This document shows, in pieces, positions 35,465 to 44,939 of a stretch of 47,412 nt of DNA. The stretch covers positions 1 to 47,412 of the forward strand of contig CACKPV010000005.1 of the NCBI GenBank assembly GCA_902602185.1. The letters are read 5' to 3'. Every line of letters begins with the position of its first letter. Positions within the stretch are counted from its first letter, which is position 1. Position numbers and translations under genes: made by a program. The notes beneath the pieces are model-generated. The model ran no database searches and had not been told where the DNA came from. It worked only from the letters and a program-made list of their open reading frames with translations. This DNA is from an uncultured SAR86 cluster bacterium. Its GTDB lineage: Bacteria; Pseudomonadota; Gammaproteobacteria; Magnimaribacterales; D2472.

Positions 35465-38400
35465 TATTTCTTCTATCTTGATTATTGGTGCAGGACCAAT
35501 AATCATTGGTCAGGCTTGTGAGTTTGATTACTCTGGAGCACAAGCATGCAAAGCTCTAAAGGAAGAGGGGTTTAGGGTAATCCTTGTAAACTCAAATCCT
35601 GCAACAATAATGACCGATCCCTTATTAGCAGATGCTACTTACATTGAACCAATTCATTGGCAGTCAGTTGAGCAGATTATCAAAAAAGAAAAACCAAATG
35701 CACTCTTGCCAACGATGGGTGGACAAACAGGATTAAATACTGCTCTGACACTTGCTAAGAAAGGAATTCTTAAAAAGCATAATGTTGAACTCATTGGAGC
35801 ATCAAGGCAAGCAATTGATAAAGCTGAAGACCGTGAACTTTTTGATAAAACAATGAAAAAAATAAACCTTGAAACACCTCGTTCAGGTATTGCTCACTCC
35901 ATGGATGATGCTTTAAAGGTTCAAAAGGATATCGGCTTTCCTTGCATTATAAGACCCTCTTTTACTCTTGGAGGAACTGGTGGTGGAGTTGCCTATAACA
36001 TCGAAGAGTTCCGCTCAATTTGTGAAAAGGGTTTAGATTTATCCCCAACAACTGAATTATTAATTGATGAGTCACTGATCGGGTGGAAAGAGTTTGAAAT
36101 GGAAGTGGTTAGAGATAAAAACGATAATTGCATTATTGTCTGTTCAATTGAAAATCTAGATCCGATGGGAGTTCATACTGGAGATTCAATTACTATTGCT
36201 CCTGCTCAAACTTTAACCGATAAAGAATACCAAAATATGCGCAATGCATCATTTAAAATACTTCGTGAAATTGGTGTAGAAACTGGAGGTTCTAATGTCC
36301 AGTTTGCTGTTGATCCAGAAACAGGCAGAATGGTTGTCATTGAGATGAATCCAAGGGTAAGCAGATCTTCTGCACTAGCATCAAAAGCTACAGGTTTCCC
36401 CATTGCCAAAGTTGCTGCTTTATTATCAGTTGGTTTCACTTTAGATGAGCTACAAAATGATATTACTGGTGGTTTGACACCAGCATCTTTTGAGCCCTCG
36501 ATAGATTATATTGTCACGAAAATACCAAAGTTTGCTTTTGAAAAATTTCCACAGGCTGAACCAAGATTATCAACACAAATGAAATCGGTTGGTGAGGTAA
36601 TGTCAATAGGATCAAATTTTCAAGAATCATTTCAAAAAGCACTATGCAGCATGGAAAATGATAAATTTGGCCTTGAACCCATACTATCAAAGAGTGACTC
36701 AATAAATGAAAAACTCACTTACGAATTAACATTTCCAGGACCTGATAGGATTTATTATGTTGCTGATGCATTTAGATGCGGATGGTCTTTAGAAAAAATT
36801 TATGAGCTTACGTTTATTGACAAGTGGTTTCTGAGGCAGATTGAGGACATAGTTAATGAAGAAACAAATTTAATAGGTACAAGCCTAAATGGTTTAAATC
36901 AAGATGCTTTTTACACTCTTAAGATTAAAGGATTTAGTGATAGAAGAATTGCTGATTTGTTGGAAGTTGAAGAAAGCAAAGTTAGAGGTTACAGAAAGGA
37001 TCTGCATGTGGTACCTGTTTTTAAGAGAGTTGATACTTGTGCAGCAGAGTTTAAAACCTCTACTTGTTACATGTACTCGACATACTTGGGTAAATGCGAA
37101 AGTAATCCAACTACAAATAAAAAGATTATGGTTCTGGGAAGTGGACCAAATCGAATTGGTCAAGGGATAGAATTTGATTACTGTTGTGTTCATGCATCAA
37201 TGGCTATGCAAGAGCAAGGTTACGAGTCAATAATGGTTAATTGTAATCCAGAAACTGTTTCTACAGACTACGATGTTTCCGATCGCTTATATTTTGAGCC
37301 CATTACATCAGAAAGGATTTTAGATATTATTGAAGTAGAAAATCCTGATGGAGCAATAATTCAATTTGGGGGCCAAACTCCTCTAAAATTATCCAAAACT
37401 CTTGAAGACTATGGTTTGACAATACTAGGGACTGATCCTGATGCAATTGATCGTTCAGAGGATCGAGAAAGATTCCAACAGATTATTGAGAAATTAAATC
37501 TCAAACAACCCAACAACAAGACAGTTAGTAATCTTGAAGAGGCACTTGAATCTGCAGATGCAATCGGTTTTCCTATCGTTGTTAGACCATCTTATGTCCT
37601 TGGGGGAAGGGCTATGGAATTGGTTAATAGTATTGATGAGTTATCAGTCTACATAAAAAAAGCTGTTGGTGTCTCAAATGAAAAGCCTATTCTTCTTGAT
37701 AGTTATTTAAGGGATGCTATTGAAATTGATGTAGATGTGATCTCAGATGGTAAAGAGGTAATTATCGGAGGAATCTTGCAACATATCGAACAGGCAGGTA
37801 TTCATTCTGGTGATTCAGCATGTTCTCTTCCTCCATATTCTTTAGATGAAAGAATTATAAAGAGACTTGAAGATCAGTCTAAGAAACTTGCTTATGAATT
37901 AAATATTATTGGATTAATGAATATTCAATTTGCTATCCAAAATGGTGAGATTTATATCTTAGAAGTAAACCCCAGAGCTTCAAGGACCGTTCCTTTCATT
38001 TCAAAATGTATAGGAAACTCACTGGTTAAGGTAGCAGCAAAAGCAATGGTAGGAGCTTCATTATCCGAACAAAAATTTTCAAATCTACTTCCAAAAGATA
38101 TGTTTTTTGTTAAAGAGGCAGTCATGCCATTTGATAAATTTCCTTTAGTTGATCCTATTTTAGGTCCTGAAATGAAGTCTACTGGTGAAGTTATGGGTGT
38201 GGGAAAAACATTTGGGGAAGCCTATGCAAAGTCACAAAGAGCTGCGAATAAAAATCTTAGGAAGAAAGGTAAGGTATTTGTTAGTGTGAAGGATGACGAT
38301 AAAAAATTCTTAAATGAATTTATTCCGAAGATTATTGATTTGAACTTTGAATTAATCGCAACTACAGGCACATATAAATACATAAAAGATTTGGGTTTTT

Positions 38401-38654
38401 CCGTCTCTGAGATCAATAAGGTTCAGGAAGGCAGACCGCACATTGTAGATGAACTTGTGAATGAAAAAGTTGACTTGATAATTAATACTTCAGAGGGACA
38501 ACAAGCAATTGAAGATTCAGCGTCAATCAGAAGAACTGCATTACGCAAGAAGATTTTTTGTACTACCACAATGTTTGGAGCATTTGCATTGGTTGAGGCA
38601 ATTGCCAGTGACGAAAAAGAATGGAGTTATGATTCTTTACAAGAGATAAATTAA
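35448..38654 (+). CDS. carB: Carbamoyl-phosphate synthase large subunit
   Basis: CarB makes carbamoyl phosphate from bicarbonate, ammonia and two ATP. Start ATG 35448 (M-P-K-R) matches the E. coli N-terminus; an in-frame TTG at 35439 would add three residues. The product has 1068 residues. Two homologous ATP-grasp halves are seen, each opening with an N-terminal motif ([16 protein letters not shown] near residue 15 and [15 protein letters not shown] near 565). The oligomerisation domain lies between, and an MGS-like allosteric domain forms the last 130 residues. Confidence 0.97.
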   Translation: MPKRNDISSILIIGAGPIIIGQACEFDYSGAQACKALKEEGFRVILVNSNPATIMTDPLLADATYIEPIHWQSVEQIIKKEKPNALLPTMGGQTGLNTALTLAKKGILKKHNVELIGASRQAIDKAEDRELFDKTMKKINLETPRSGIAHSMDDALKVQKDIGFPCIIRPSFTLGGTGGGVAYNIEEFRSICEKGLDLSPTTELLIDESLIGWKEFEMEVVRDKNDNCIIVCSIENLDPMGVHTGDSITIAPAQTLTDKEYQNMRNASFKILREIGVETGGSNVQFAVDPETGRMVVIEMNPRVSRSSALASKATGFPIAKVAALLSVGFTLDELQNDITGGLTPASFEPSIDYIVTKIPKFAFEKFPQAEPRLSTQMKSVGEVMSIGSNFQESFQKALCSMENDKFGLEPILSKSDSINEKLTYELTFPGPDRIYYVADAFRCGWSLEKIYELTFIDKWFLRQIEDIVNEETNLIGTSLNGLNQDAFYTLKIKGFSDRRIADLLEVEESKVRGYRKDLHVVPVFKRVDTCAAEFKTSTCYMYSTYLGKCESNPTTNKKIMVLGSGPNRIGQGIEFDYCCVHASMAMQEQGYESIMVNCNPETVSTDYDVSDRLYFEPITSERILDIIEVENPDGAIIQFGGQTPLKLSKTLEDYGLTILGTDPDAIDRSEDRERFQQIIEKLNLKQPNNKTVSNLEEALESADAIGFPIVVRPSYVLGGRAMELVNSIDELSVYIKKAVGVSNEKPILLDSYLRDAIEIDVDVISDGKEVIIGGILQHIEQAGIHSGDSACSLPPYSLDERIIKRLEDQSKKLAYELNIIGLMNIQFAIQNGEIYILEVNPRASRTVPFISKCIGNSLVKVAAKAMVGASLSEQKFSNLLPKDMFFVKEAVMPFDKFPLVDPILGPEMKSTGEVMGVGKTFGEAYAKSQRAANKNLRKKGKVFVSVKDDDKKFLNEFIPKIIDLNFELIATTGTYKYIKDLGFSVSEINKVQEGRPHIVDELVNEKVDLIINTSEGQQAIEDSASIRRTALRKKIFCTTTMFGAFALVEAIASDEKEWSYDSLQEIN

Positions 38655-38665
38655 TTTTTTTCTCT

Positions 38666-38674
38666 TGGTATAAT
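38666..38674 (+). promoter_or_regulatory. Extended -10 promoter element abutting greA start
   Basis: TGGTATAAT (TATAAT at 38669-38674) is a near-perfect extended -10 lying only 5 nt before the greA ATG. A start site about 7 nt downstream would fall on or next to the start codon, giving an almost leaderless transcript. GAGGA at 38675-38679 touches the ATG, too close to act as a normal ribosome binding site. Confidence 0.5.
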
Positions 38675-38679
38675 GAGGA

Positions 38680-39156
38680 ATGATTACAAATCCATTAACT
38701 GTTCAAGGTGAAAAAGTACTTCGAGAAAGGTTAGCTGATCTAAAATTTGTTCAAAGACCTCAAATCTCTGAAGCCATTGCTGAAGCAAGAGCTCATGGTG
38801 ATTTAAAAGAAAATGCTGAATACCATGCAGCAAGAGAGCAACAAGGTCTTATTGAAGCAAAAATCAAAGAAATAGAAAGCACACTTTCAAATGCAACCAT
38901 AATTGATGTTAAAGAATTGCCACAAACGGGCAGGGTGGTATTTGGATCAACTGTAAAACTGTTTAATCTTGAAACCGAAAATCCAATTTCATACAAAATT
39001 GTTGGTTCTCTAGAGTCTGATCCGGCACAAGGATCAATTTCATTCGATACCCCTATCGGTAAAGGTTTGATTGGAAAGTCAATTGGAGACGAAGTTACTA
39101 TTGAGACGCCAGCTGGTTCTGAAACTTTTGAAATCGAAGATGTATTGCACATATAA
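38680..39156 (+). CDS. greA: Transcription elongation factor GreA
   Basis: GreA stimulates RNA polymerase cleavage of backtracked RNA. The 158-residue protein has the N-terminal coiled coil with [24 protein letters not shown] near residues 27-50, whose acidic tip (D and E of G-D-L-x-E-N-A-E) is catalytic. A C-terminal FKBP-like domain carries the L-I-G-K-x-x-G-D-E-V motif near residue 131. Length is identical to E. coli GreA. It follows carB by 25 bp, as in E. coli-related genomes, and may be transcribed both by readthrough and from its own extended -10. Confidence 0.97.
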   Translation: MITNPLTVQGEKVLRERLADLKFVQRPQISEAIAEARAHGDLKENAEYHAAREQQGLIEAKIKEIESTLSNATIIDVKELPQTGRVVFGSTVKLFNLETENPISYKIVGSLESDPAQGSISFDTPIGKGLIGKSIGDEVTIETPAGSETFEIEDVLHI

Positions 39157-39161
39157 ATAAA

Positions 39162-39734
39162 ATGTATGCTGACAATTGGGCATTGAGAGCAAAAGAGAAG
39201 GGATATAGATCAAGAGCAGTCTTTAAACTCGAGGAAATTTTTGCAAAGTTTTCAATACCAAAGAAACTGACTATAGTGCTTGATCTTGGTGCAGCTCCTG
39301 GAGGGTGGTCACAATATGTAAAAGAGTATGCAGAAAACCCAAAAGTTTTTGCAATTGATTTGCTCAATATGAAACCTATCAACGGAGTAAAATTTTTTCA
39401 AACTGACATACAGGATCTCGAAATGATTGGGCCGATTATGCAAAACAAAGGTCATACATCGCTTGTTATTTCTGATTTAGCCCCAAACCTAAGTGGTATA
39501 GTTGCTGTTGATGTTGCAAATATTTTTGAACTAAACATGATGACTCTTAAAACGGCTTCAGATTTTTTAGAAAAAAGTGGTATTTTAATAGTTAAAACTT
39601 TTCAAAATGAAAATCTAAAGATTTTTAAGAAAGAGATGGAAAATGTTTTTAAAATAGTTCAAACTCATAAACCGGCTGCGTCAAAAAAACAGTCACAAGA
39701 AATTTATTTAATAGGACAAAAACTACATGAGTGA
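39162..39734 (+). CDS. rlmE: 23S rRNA (U2552-2'-O) methyltransferase RlmE (RrmJ/FtsJ)
   Basis: RlmE methylates U2552 in the ribosomal A loop, a late step of 50S assembly. The 190-residue protein has [12 protein letters not shown] near residue 43 for S-adenosylmethionine binding. It also has the K-D-K-E catalytic set: K in S-R-A-V-F-K, D in S-D-L-A-P-N, K in I-V-K-T-F, E in Q-E-I-Y. Compared with E. coli (209) the N-terminal tail is about 15-18 residues shorter. It follows greA by 5 nt and overlaps ftsH by 8 nt. No ribosome binding site is evident. Confidence 0.94.
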   Translation: MYADNWALRAKEKGYRSRAVFKLEEIFAKFSIPKKLTIVLDLGAAPGGWSQYVKEYAENPKVFAIDLLNMKPINGVKFFQTDIQDLEMIGPIMQNKGHTSLVISDLAPNLSGIVAVDVANIFELNMMTLKTASDFLEKSGILIVKTFQNENLKIFKKEMENVFKIVQTHKPAASKKQSQEIYLIGQKLHE

Positions 39735-41637
39735 TTTTTTAAGAACAGTATTTATTTGGGTTGCTTTAGGAACATTAATTTTCTTTGTATTCAACAACAT
39801 TGAAAATGCTTCTCCAAGAGAAGAAATTTCTTATAGTCAGTTTAAACAAGAGGTGTTATCAGACAGAGTTGCTGAAGTCACTTATAAAGGTGATCAAATG
39901 ACTATATTTGGTCAAAGACTTGATGGTACAAAGTTTCAAACTACCTACTCAATGTATAAGTCAGATGCTGCCCTTGACAGTGCTTTACAAGAAAACGGTG
40001 TTGTTACTATTTACGAAAAACTAGAACAACCATCTATCTGGTCTCAACTGCTCGTTGGCGCCTTTCCAATTTTATTATTGTTAGCTATTTTCTTCTTTTT
40101 CATGCGTCAAATGCAAGGAAGTATGACAGGCAGAGGTGGCCCAATGTCTTTTGGACAAAGTAAAGCAAAATTAATGGAAGGTGGAAAAGTAAAAACTACT
40201 TTCAAGGATGTTGCTGGTTGTGAAGAAGCTAAGCAGGATGTTCAAGAACTCGTTGATTTTTTAAGAGATCCAACTCGATTTCAAAAAGTTGGTGGAAAAA
40301 TTCCACGAGGTGTCCTCATGGTTGGTCCTCCTGGAACTGGAAAGACACTTCTTGCACGAGCTGTTGCAGGAGAAGCAAAGGTTCCATTCTTCAGCATCTC
40401 TGGTTCAGATTTTGTAGAGATGTTTGTAGGTGTTGGTGCTTCAAGGGTTCGTGATATGTTCAATCAGGCTAAGAAACAATCTCCGTGTATTGTTTTCATT
40501 GACGAAATCGATGCTGTTGGTAGACATCGTGGTGCTGGTCTTGGTGGCGGTCATGATGAAAGAGAACAAACCCTCAATCAACTTCTTGTAGAAATGGATG
40601 GTTTCGAGGCTAATGATGGCATTATTGTTGTTGCTGCGACGAATAGACCTGATGTTCTTGATCCAGCCTTATTACGACCTGGAAGATTTGATAGGCAAGT
40701 TGTTGTGGATCTTCCTGATTTAAGAGGACGTGAGCAAATCTTAAAGGTTCATGCAAGAAAGGTTCCTCTCGATAAAGATGTTGATCTTCGCGCAATTGCC
40801 AGAGGCACTCCAGGATTCTCCGGTGCAGATCTTGCCAATCTAATCAATGAGGCAGCATTATTTGCAGCTCGTTATAGTGATAAGAAGGTTCTTCAATCAC
40901 ATCTTGATCTTGCAAAAGACAAAATTATGATGGGTCCTGAGCGCAAATCCATGATCTTAACTGAAGATCAAAAAAGATTAACTGCGTATCATGAAGCCGG
41001 ACATGCAATCGTTGGCAGATTAGTGCCAGAACATGATCCGGTTTATAAAGTTACTATTATTCCAAGGGGTAGAGCACTAGGTGTCACTATGTTTCTCCCA
41101 GAAGAGGATCGCTATATGCAAAGTAAAGAATATCTTTTAAGTAGAATATGTGCTCTTTACGGAGGAAGAATTGCCGAACAAATCATTAATGGTGATAGAG
41201 GCATTACCACTGGAGCCTCGAATGATATTGAGGTTGCGACAAATATTGCAACCAATATGGTTACCAAATGGGGACTTTCTGACTCCATGGGGCCCTTAAA
41301 ATATGGTGAAGATGAATCTAGTCCTTTTTTAGGAAGGTCCGCATCTATGCCAAGTCAAACCTACAGTGATGATACTTCACATAAGATTGATCAAGAGGTC
41401 AAAGGTATTATCAACGACTGTTACAAACGTGCAGATAAGATTTTAAGAGATAATTTGGATAAATTACACACAATGGCTGATGCTTTATTGAAGTATGAGA
41501 CCATCAATGCTGATCAGATTGATGACATCATGAGTGGTGCAGAACCACGTCAACCCTCTGATTGGGACGACAATGATTCGTCTAAAAAAACCAAATCCAA
41601 AGATCCAACTATTAAAGGTCCTGCTAAAGAGGTATAG
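39727..41637 (+). CDS. ftsH: ATP-dependent zinc metalloprotease FtsH
   Basis: FtsH is the membrane-anchored AAA+ protease that degrades membrane proteins and, in E. coli, LpxC and RpoH. The 636-residue protein has membrane helices at about 5-23 and 102-123, Walker A G-P-P-G-T-G-K-T at 200-207, Walker B I-V-F-I-D-E-I-D near 258, the second region of homology with R-P-G-R-F-D-R near 318, and zinc site H-E-A-G-H at 422-426. It is in the rlmE-ftsH pair. folP, which often follows, is absent; glmM comes next after 12 nt. Confidence 0.97.
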   Translation: MSDFLRTVFIWVALGTLIFFVFNNIENASPREEISYSQFKQEVLSDRVAEVTYKGDQMTIFGQRLDGTKFQTTYSMYKSDAALDSALQENGVVTIYEKLEQPSIWSQLLVGAFPILLLLAIFFFFMRQMQGSMTGRGGPMSFGQSKAKLMEGGKVKTTFKDVAGCEEAKQDVQELVDFLRDPTRFQKVGGKIPRGVLMVGPPGTGKTLLARAVAGEAKVPFFSISGSDFVEMFVGVGASRVRDMFNQAKKQSPCIVFIDEIDAVGRHRGAGLGGGHDEREQTLNQLLVEMDGFEANDGIIVVAATNRPDVLDPALLRPGRFDRQVVVDLPDLRGREQILKVHARKVPLDKDVDLRAIARGTPGFSGADLANLINEAALFAARYSDKKVLQSHLDLAKDKIMMGPERKSMILTEDQKRLTAYHEAGHAIVGRLVPEHDPVYKVTIIPRGRALGVTMFLPEEDRYMQSKEYLLSRICALYGGRIAEQIINGDRGITTGASNDIEVATNIATNMVTKWGLSDSMGPLKYGEDESSPFLGRSASMPSQTYSDDTSHKIDQEVKGIINDCYKRADKILRDNLDKLHTMADALLKYETINADQIDDIMSGAEPRQPSDWDDNDSSKKTKSKDPTIKGPAKEV

Positions 41638-41649
41638 AATCTTTTAATC

Positions 41650-42972
41650 ATGAATCTTAAATTTGGTACCGACGGCATTAGGGGGGCAGTCGAGACCAAA
41701 ATAACCCCAGAAACTTGTCTAAGAATAGGTTGTGCTGCTGGTTTAGTTTTCAAAGAGTTAGGATGGGATACTGTCTTAATTGGTAAAGATACTCGTGTTT
41801 CTGGATACATGTTGGAATCAGCTCTGCAGGCAGGATTCTTATCAGTGGGTGTTAACGTTAGATTATTAGGCCCTCTACCTACTCCTGGTGTTGCTTACCT
41901 CACAAAATCTCTTAGAAATCAATGCGGGGTTGTTATTAGTGCCTCGCACAATGATTATAAAGATAATGGCATTAAAATTTTTGATGAAAATGGAATAAAA
42001 ATTGATCGCAAAACAGAGATGATGATTGAAAATATCTTATCTGAATCTGCCATAAGTTTACCCACATCCCAAATAGGTAAAGCAGCACGATTTGATGAAT
42101 CGGGTGATCGCTACATCGAATTTTGCAAATCTACTGTTCCTGACCAAGTATCATTCAATGATTTAAGAATTGTGCTTGATTGTGCCCATGGCGCTGCTTA
42201 CAAGGTAACCCCAACCATCTTCTCTGAGTTAGGCGCAGAAATGATTGTTATCGGTAACGAACCAGATGGGTTTAATATTAATCAAGATGTGGGCTCGACT
42301 CACCCTGAGACTACACAAAAACTTGTTAAAAAGCACCGTGCCGATTTTGGTATATCTCTGGATGGTGATGCTGACAGGGTCACTTTAGTTGATAGTGATG
42401 GTCAAATTCTTGATGGTGATGACATCCTTTTTATACTGGGTTATGCCAATCCTTCACGTACCGGTCCTTGGACAGGGATTGTTGGCACACACATGAGTAA
42501 TATTGGTCTTGAAGCAGGACTTACAGAGCTTGGTTATCAATTTAAAAGAGCAGAAGTTGGTGATAAATTTGTTTCAATCATCTTATCTAAAGAAGGTTGG
42601 CTCCTTGGAGGCGAGCCTTCTGGTCATATAATCTGCAGAGATCTTGTAAGTACCGGTGATGGAACCATTGCCGCGCTTAAAACCATTAGCTCTTTGCTTT
42701 TGCTGGATAAACAACCTAAAGATATTCTTAAGCATTTCCAAAAAATTCCTCAAATTAATAAGTCTATTAAGGTAACAAACAAAGATATTGTCAGTGACAC
42801 CGATGTTTTAACCGCAGTGCAGGACATCGAAACAGATCTTGCCGTCAACAGAGTGCTCTTGCGACCATCAGGTACCGTGAATAAAGTGCGGATTATGATA
42901 GAGTCTGAAAATAAAAACATTGCTGAAAAGTACACAAATGACTTAGCAAAACTCATTGAATCCAAACAGTAA
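41650..42972 (+). CDS. glmM: Phosphoglucosamine mutase
   Basis: GlmM interconverts glucosamine 6- and 1-phosphate for UDP-GlcNAc, feeding both peptidoglycan and the lipid A pathway encoded earlier in the window. The 440-residue protein opens F-G-T-D-G-I-R-G. Its phosphoserine loop is I-S-A-S-H-N, with Ser99 as the phosphorylated residue. The metal loop D-G-D-A-D-R is near residue 237, the sugar loop G-E-x-S-G-H near 321 and R-P-S-G-T near 405. Length is near the family norm of 445. Confidence 0.96.
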   Translation: MNLKFGTDGIRGAVETKITPETCLRIGCAAGLVFKELGWDTVLIGKDTRVSGYMLESALQAGFLSVGVNVRLLGPLPTPGVAYLTKSLRNQCGVVISASHNDYKDNGIKIFDENGIKIDRKTEMMIENILSESAISLPTSQIGKAARFDESGDRYIEFCKSTVPDQVSFNDLRIVLDCAHGAAYKVTPTIFSELGAEMIVIGNEPDGFNINQDVGSTHPETTQKLVKKHRADFGISLDGDADRVTLVDSDGQILDGDDILFILGYANPSRTGPWTGIVGTHMSNIGLEAGLTELGYQFKRAEVGDKFVSIILSKEGWLLGGEPSGHIICRDLVSTGDGTIAALKTISSLLLLDKQPKDILKHFQKIPQINKSIKVTNKDIVSDTDVLTAVQDIETDLAVNRVLLRPSGTVNKVRIMIESENKNIAEKYTNDLAKLIESKQ

Positions 42973-42978
42973 GTCATT

Positions 42979-43854
42979 ATGAATCTTCCCCTTGTTATTG
43001 CAAATTGGAAAATGAATATTCCATATTTTGATGAAAAAGATCCAAAAGAAGATTTTGAATGGGCAATGCATTGGAAGCATATTCAACATTGGTTTTTTAA
43101 ATTTCATTCAACAATTAAAGATTATCAATGGAATCGGGGAGTGGTTGACGAATATCTCTGCACCCCTTTTGGTATTGCTCCTCCTCTAACATCAGTTCAT
43201 ACGTGTGAAGAGAATAATGGTAGTGATGAAGTTTCACCGGGTTCATACATCAATGTAAGTATAGGTTTTCAAGATGTTTCTTCTCATAGAAGTGGTGCAA
43301 GAACTGGTGAAATGAGCGCAAGTATGCTTGCAGGGTACTTGTTGAGGGATGATTATTCATTTTGCATTATTGGTCATTCTGAAAGGCGTGAATTTCAAAA
43401 AGAAACCGATGAAGTTATTTCTGAAAAATTAAAGAGGCTACTGGAAACTGATATTGTTCCAGTAGTTTGTATTGGGGAGACACTTAAAGATTTTGAAAAA
43501 GGCTTAACAAAGGAAATTTTAAAGAATCAGATTGATGTTATTTTTAATTCATTGGAATCTGACAAAAACATTATTTTAGCTTATGAACCAGTTTGGGCTA
43601 TTGGTTCTGGGAAACCAGCAGTTCCAACCGACGTGAATGAAATTCACAAATTTATCAAAGATACTGTACAATCTTGTGCAAAAATTACAGATATCAATGT
43701 TTTATATGGTGGCAGTGTGAATGCTGAGAATTCAAAAAGTTTTTTCGAACAAAAGTATATCGATGGTGCTCTTGTTGGTGGTGCCTCCCTTGATCCGGTT
43801 GAGTTTGGAAAAATCTGTATAAATTATATTCACCAAATGGAGACACAGGAATGA
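42979..43854 (+). CDS. tpiA: Triosephosphate isomerase, enlarged
   Basis: TpiA interconverts dihydroxyacetone phosphate and glyceraldehyde 3-phosphate. Catalytic parts are intact: A-N-W-K-M-N near residue 8, G-H-S-E-R-R near 133, A-Y-E-P-V-W-A-I-G-S-G near 204 and L-Y-G-G-S-V near 240. At 291 residues it is about 40 longer than usual. The excess lies between the first strand and residue 115, a Trp/His-rich stretch with W-A-M-H-W-K-H-I-Q-H-W. glmM-tpiA-secG order is known in pseudomonads. The stop overlaps secG by 4 nt (ATGA). Confidence 0.94.
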   Translation: MNLPLVIANWKMNIPYFDEKDPKEDFEWAMHWKHIQHWFFKFHSTIKDYQWNRGVVDEYLCTPFGIAPPLTSVHTCEENNGSDEVSPGSYINVSIGFQDVSSHRSGARTGEMSASMLAGYLLRDDYSFCIIGHSERREFQKETDEVISEKLKRLLETDIVPVVCIGETLKDFEKGLTKEILKNQIDVIFNSLESDKNIILAYEPVWAIGSGKPAVPTDVNEIHKFIKDTVQSCAKITDINVLYGGSVNAENSKSFFEQKYIDGALVGGASLDPVEFGKICINYIHQMETQE

Positions 43855-44162
43855 TTTTATTTCTTCAAATATTAGTTGCTCTTCTTGCGGTAGTTTTAGT
43901 GATATTGGTTTTATTACAACAAGGTAAAGGCTCGGATTTAGGCTCGGCTTTTGGGGGTGGTTCTTCCAATTCAATGTTTGGAGCCTTAGGACCTGGCAAT
44001 GCCTTGGGTCGTCTTACCTGGATTCTTGCAACTATATTTTTAATTTCAACAATGGGTCTTGCTGTTGTATTAAAACAGGTTAATTCTAATGATTTAGAGG
44101 AATTTCCTGAAGAGCTTCTCATAGAAGCCCCTGAAGATACAGATACAGTTCCAGTAGAATAG
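43851..44162 (+). CDS. secG: Protein-export translocase subunit SecG
   Basis: SecG is the small SecYEG component that assists preprotein translocation. The 103-residue protein has two membrane helices (about 3-21 and 55-72). Between them lies the conserved loop with L-L-Q-Q-G-K-G-S-D-L-G-S-A-F-G-G-G, then L-G-R-L-T-W. An acidic tail ends the protein. It is coupled to tpiA by an ATGA overlap. The stop lies 4 nt before the 3' end of an oppositely oriented tRNA-Leu, so no terminator fits between and secG transcripts probably run into the tRNA antisense strand. Confidence 0.95.
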   Translation: MILFLQILVALLAVVLVILVLLQQGKGSDLGSAFGGGSSNSMFGALGPGNALGRLTWILATIFLISTMGLAVVLKQVNSNDLEEFPEELLIEAPEDTDTVPVE

Positions 44163-44166
44163 CCTC

Positions 44167-44253
44167 TGGTGCCGAAGGCGGGACTTGAACCCGCACAGGC
44201 ATTCGCCCACTACCCCCTCAAGATAGCGTGTCTACCAATTCCACCACTTCGGC
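44167..44253 (-). tRNA. tRNA-Leu(GAG)
   Basis: Read on the minus strand, 87 nt fold as a class II tRNA. The 7-bp acceptor GCCGAAG/CTTCGGC, discriminator A and encoded CCA are present. The T loop GTTCAAG sits in stem GCGGG/CCCGC. The anticodon stem CTATC/GGTAG closes loop TTGAGGG, giving anticodon GAG (plus-strand 44217-44219), and a long variable arm follows. It reads CUC and CUU. It is opposite in direction to secG and the initiator tRNA, whereas in E. coli the corresponding leuU runs with them. Confidence 0.95.
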
Positions 44254-44263
44254 AAAAAAAACT

Positions 44264-44269
44264 ATCATA
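44264..44269 (-). promoter_or_regulatory. Candidate -10 for tRNA-Leu
   Basis: TATGAT on the minus strand lies 10 nt upstream of the mature tRNA 5' end. The matching -35 area is a T-rich run with no clear hexamer, so the assignment is weak. Some promoter is required here because the tRNA is not in an operon on its strand. Confidence 0.35.
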
Positions 44270-44305
44270 ACTTAAATTCTAAGAGAAAAAAAAATTTGAT
44301 TATCC

Positions 44306-44333
44306 TTGACCAAGTGCCTATCATTTCTATAAA
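44306..44333 (+). promoter_or_regulatory. Sigma-70 promoter of the tRNA-fMet/rimP/nusA/infB operon
   Basis: TTGACC at 44306-44311, a 16-bp spacer and TATAAA at 44328-44333 make the best -35/-10 pair in the window. The predicted start near 44340 is just before the mature tRNA at 44348, as expected for the promoter driving the initiator tRNA and downstream translation-factor genes. Confidence 0.65.
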
Positions 44334-44347
44334 CTTCCACTCTGCGT

Positions 44348-44424
<77 letters not shown>

Positions 44425-44445
44425 GCTAAAAATAAAATTTTGGTG

Positions 44446-44464
44446 GGGCTTATGCCCTTTTTTT
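44446..44464 (+). terminator. Hairpin with T-run between tRNA-fMet and rimP
   Basis: GGGC-TTAT-GCCC followed by seven T residues has the layout of a short intrinsic terminator. It lies 22 nt after the tRNA and only 4 nt before the rimP ATG. Since rimP, nusA and infB have no other visible promoter, it is probably a partial terminator or attenuator. NusA acts on such hairpins, so feedback is possible (inference). No ribosome binding site precedes rimP apart from the hairpin's own G-rich arm. Confidence 0.55.
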
Positions 44465-44468
44465 ATAA

Positions 44469-44939
44469 ATGGATAGAGAAAATTTAGTAGAAATGATTAA
44501 ACCAGTAGTAACTGGCAACGGTTGCGATTTTTGGGGTTTGGAACTTGTCCATGGCAAAAATACTCCTACCATTCGTGTATTTATTGATGCCATTGGTGGC
44601 CCAACTATTGAGGACTGTGAAAAAATTTCGCACGAGTTGAATTTAGAGTTTTCATTGGATGATTCATTGATTGAAGATTATATTTTGGAGGTTTCCTCAC
44701 CAGGACTAGATCGTAAGATTTTTTATCCCGAACAACTTTTAGAGTATGTAAATGAGGTTTTTAAAGTAAAACTTAGAGAAAAAGTCAATAATCAGAAGAC
44801 TCTCCAAGGAGTGCTTGAAGAGGTTGATAAGGAGATTTTACATTTGAAAATTAAAAAAGAGGTTTTTGAAATTAATTTTAACAATATTGAGTCTTGCAAA
44901 CTGATGCCAGATTTTAAAAAGATTTTAGGAAAGAAATAA
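44469..44939 (+). CDS. rimP: Ribosome maturation factor RimP
   Basis: RimP assists 30S subunit assembly. The 156-residue protein has the N-terminal domain with G-L-E-L-V near residue 23 and V-F-I-D-A-I-G-G near 36, then D-C-E-K-I-S-H-E and L-E-V-S-S-P-G-L-D-R near 75, the family signature. A C-terminal SH3-like domain follows. It lies in the conserved tRNA-fMet-rimP-nusA-infB arrangement. Its TAA overlaps the nusA ATG (TAATG). Confidence 0.95.
   Translation: MDRENLVEMIKPVVTGNGCDFWGLELVHGKNTPTIRVFIDAIGGPTIEDCEKISHELNLEFSLDDSLIEDYILEVSSPGLDRKIFYPEQLLEYVNEVFKVKLREKVNNQKTLQGVLEEVDKEILHLKIKKEVFEINFNNIESCKLMPDFKKILGKK

Noticed and set aside
38641-38666. AAGAGA/TCTCTT inverted repeat at the carB-greA junction as a terminator
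   Set aside because: The 6-bp stem has two or three G-C pairs and a 14-nt loop, with no T-run after it; it also overlaps the extended -10 of greA.
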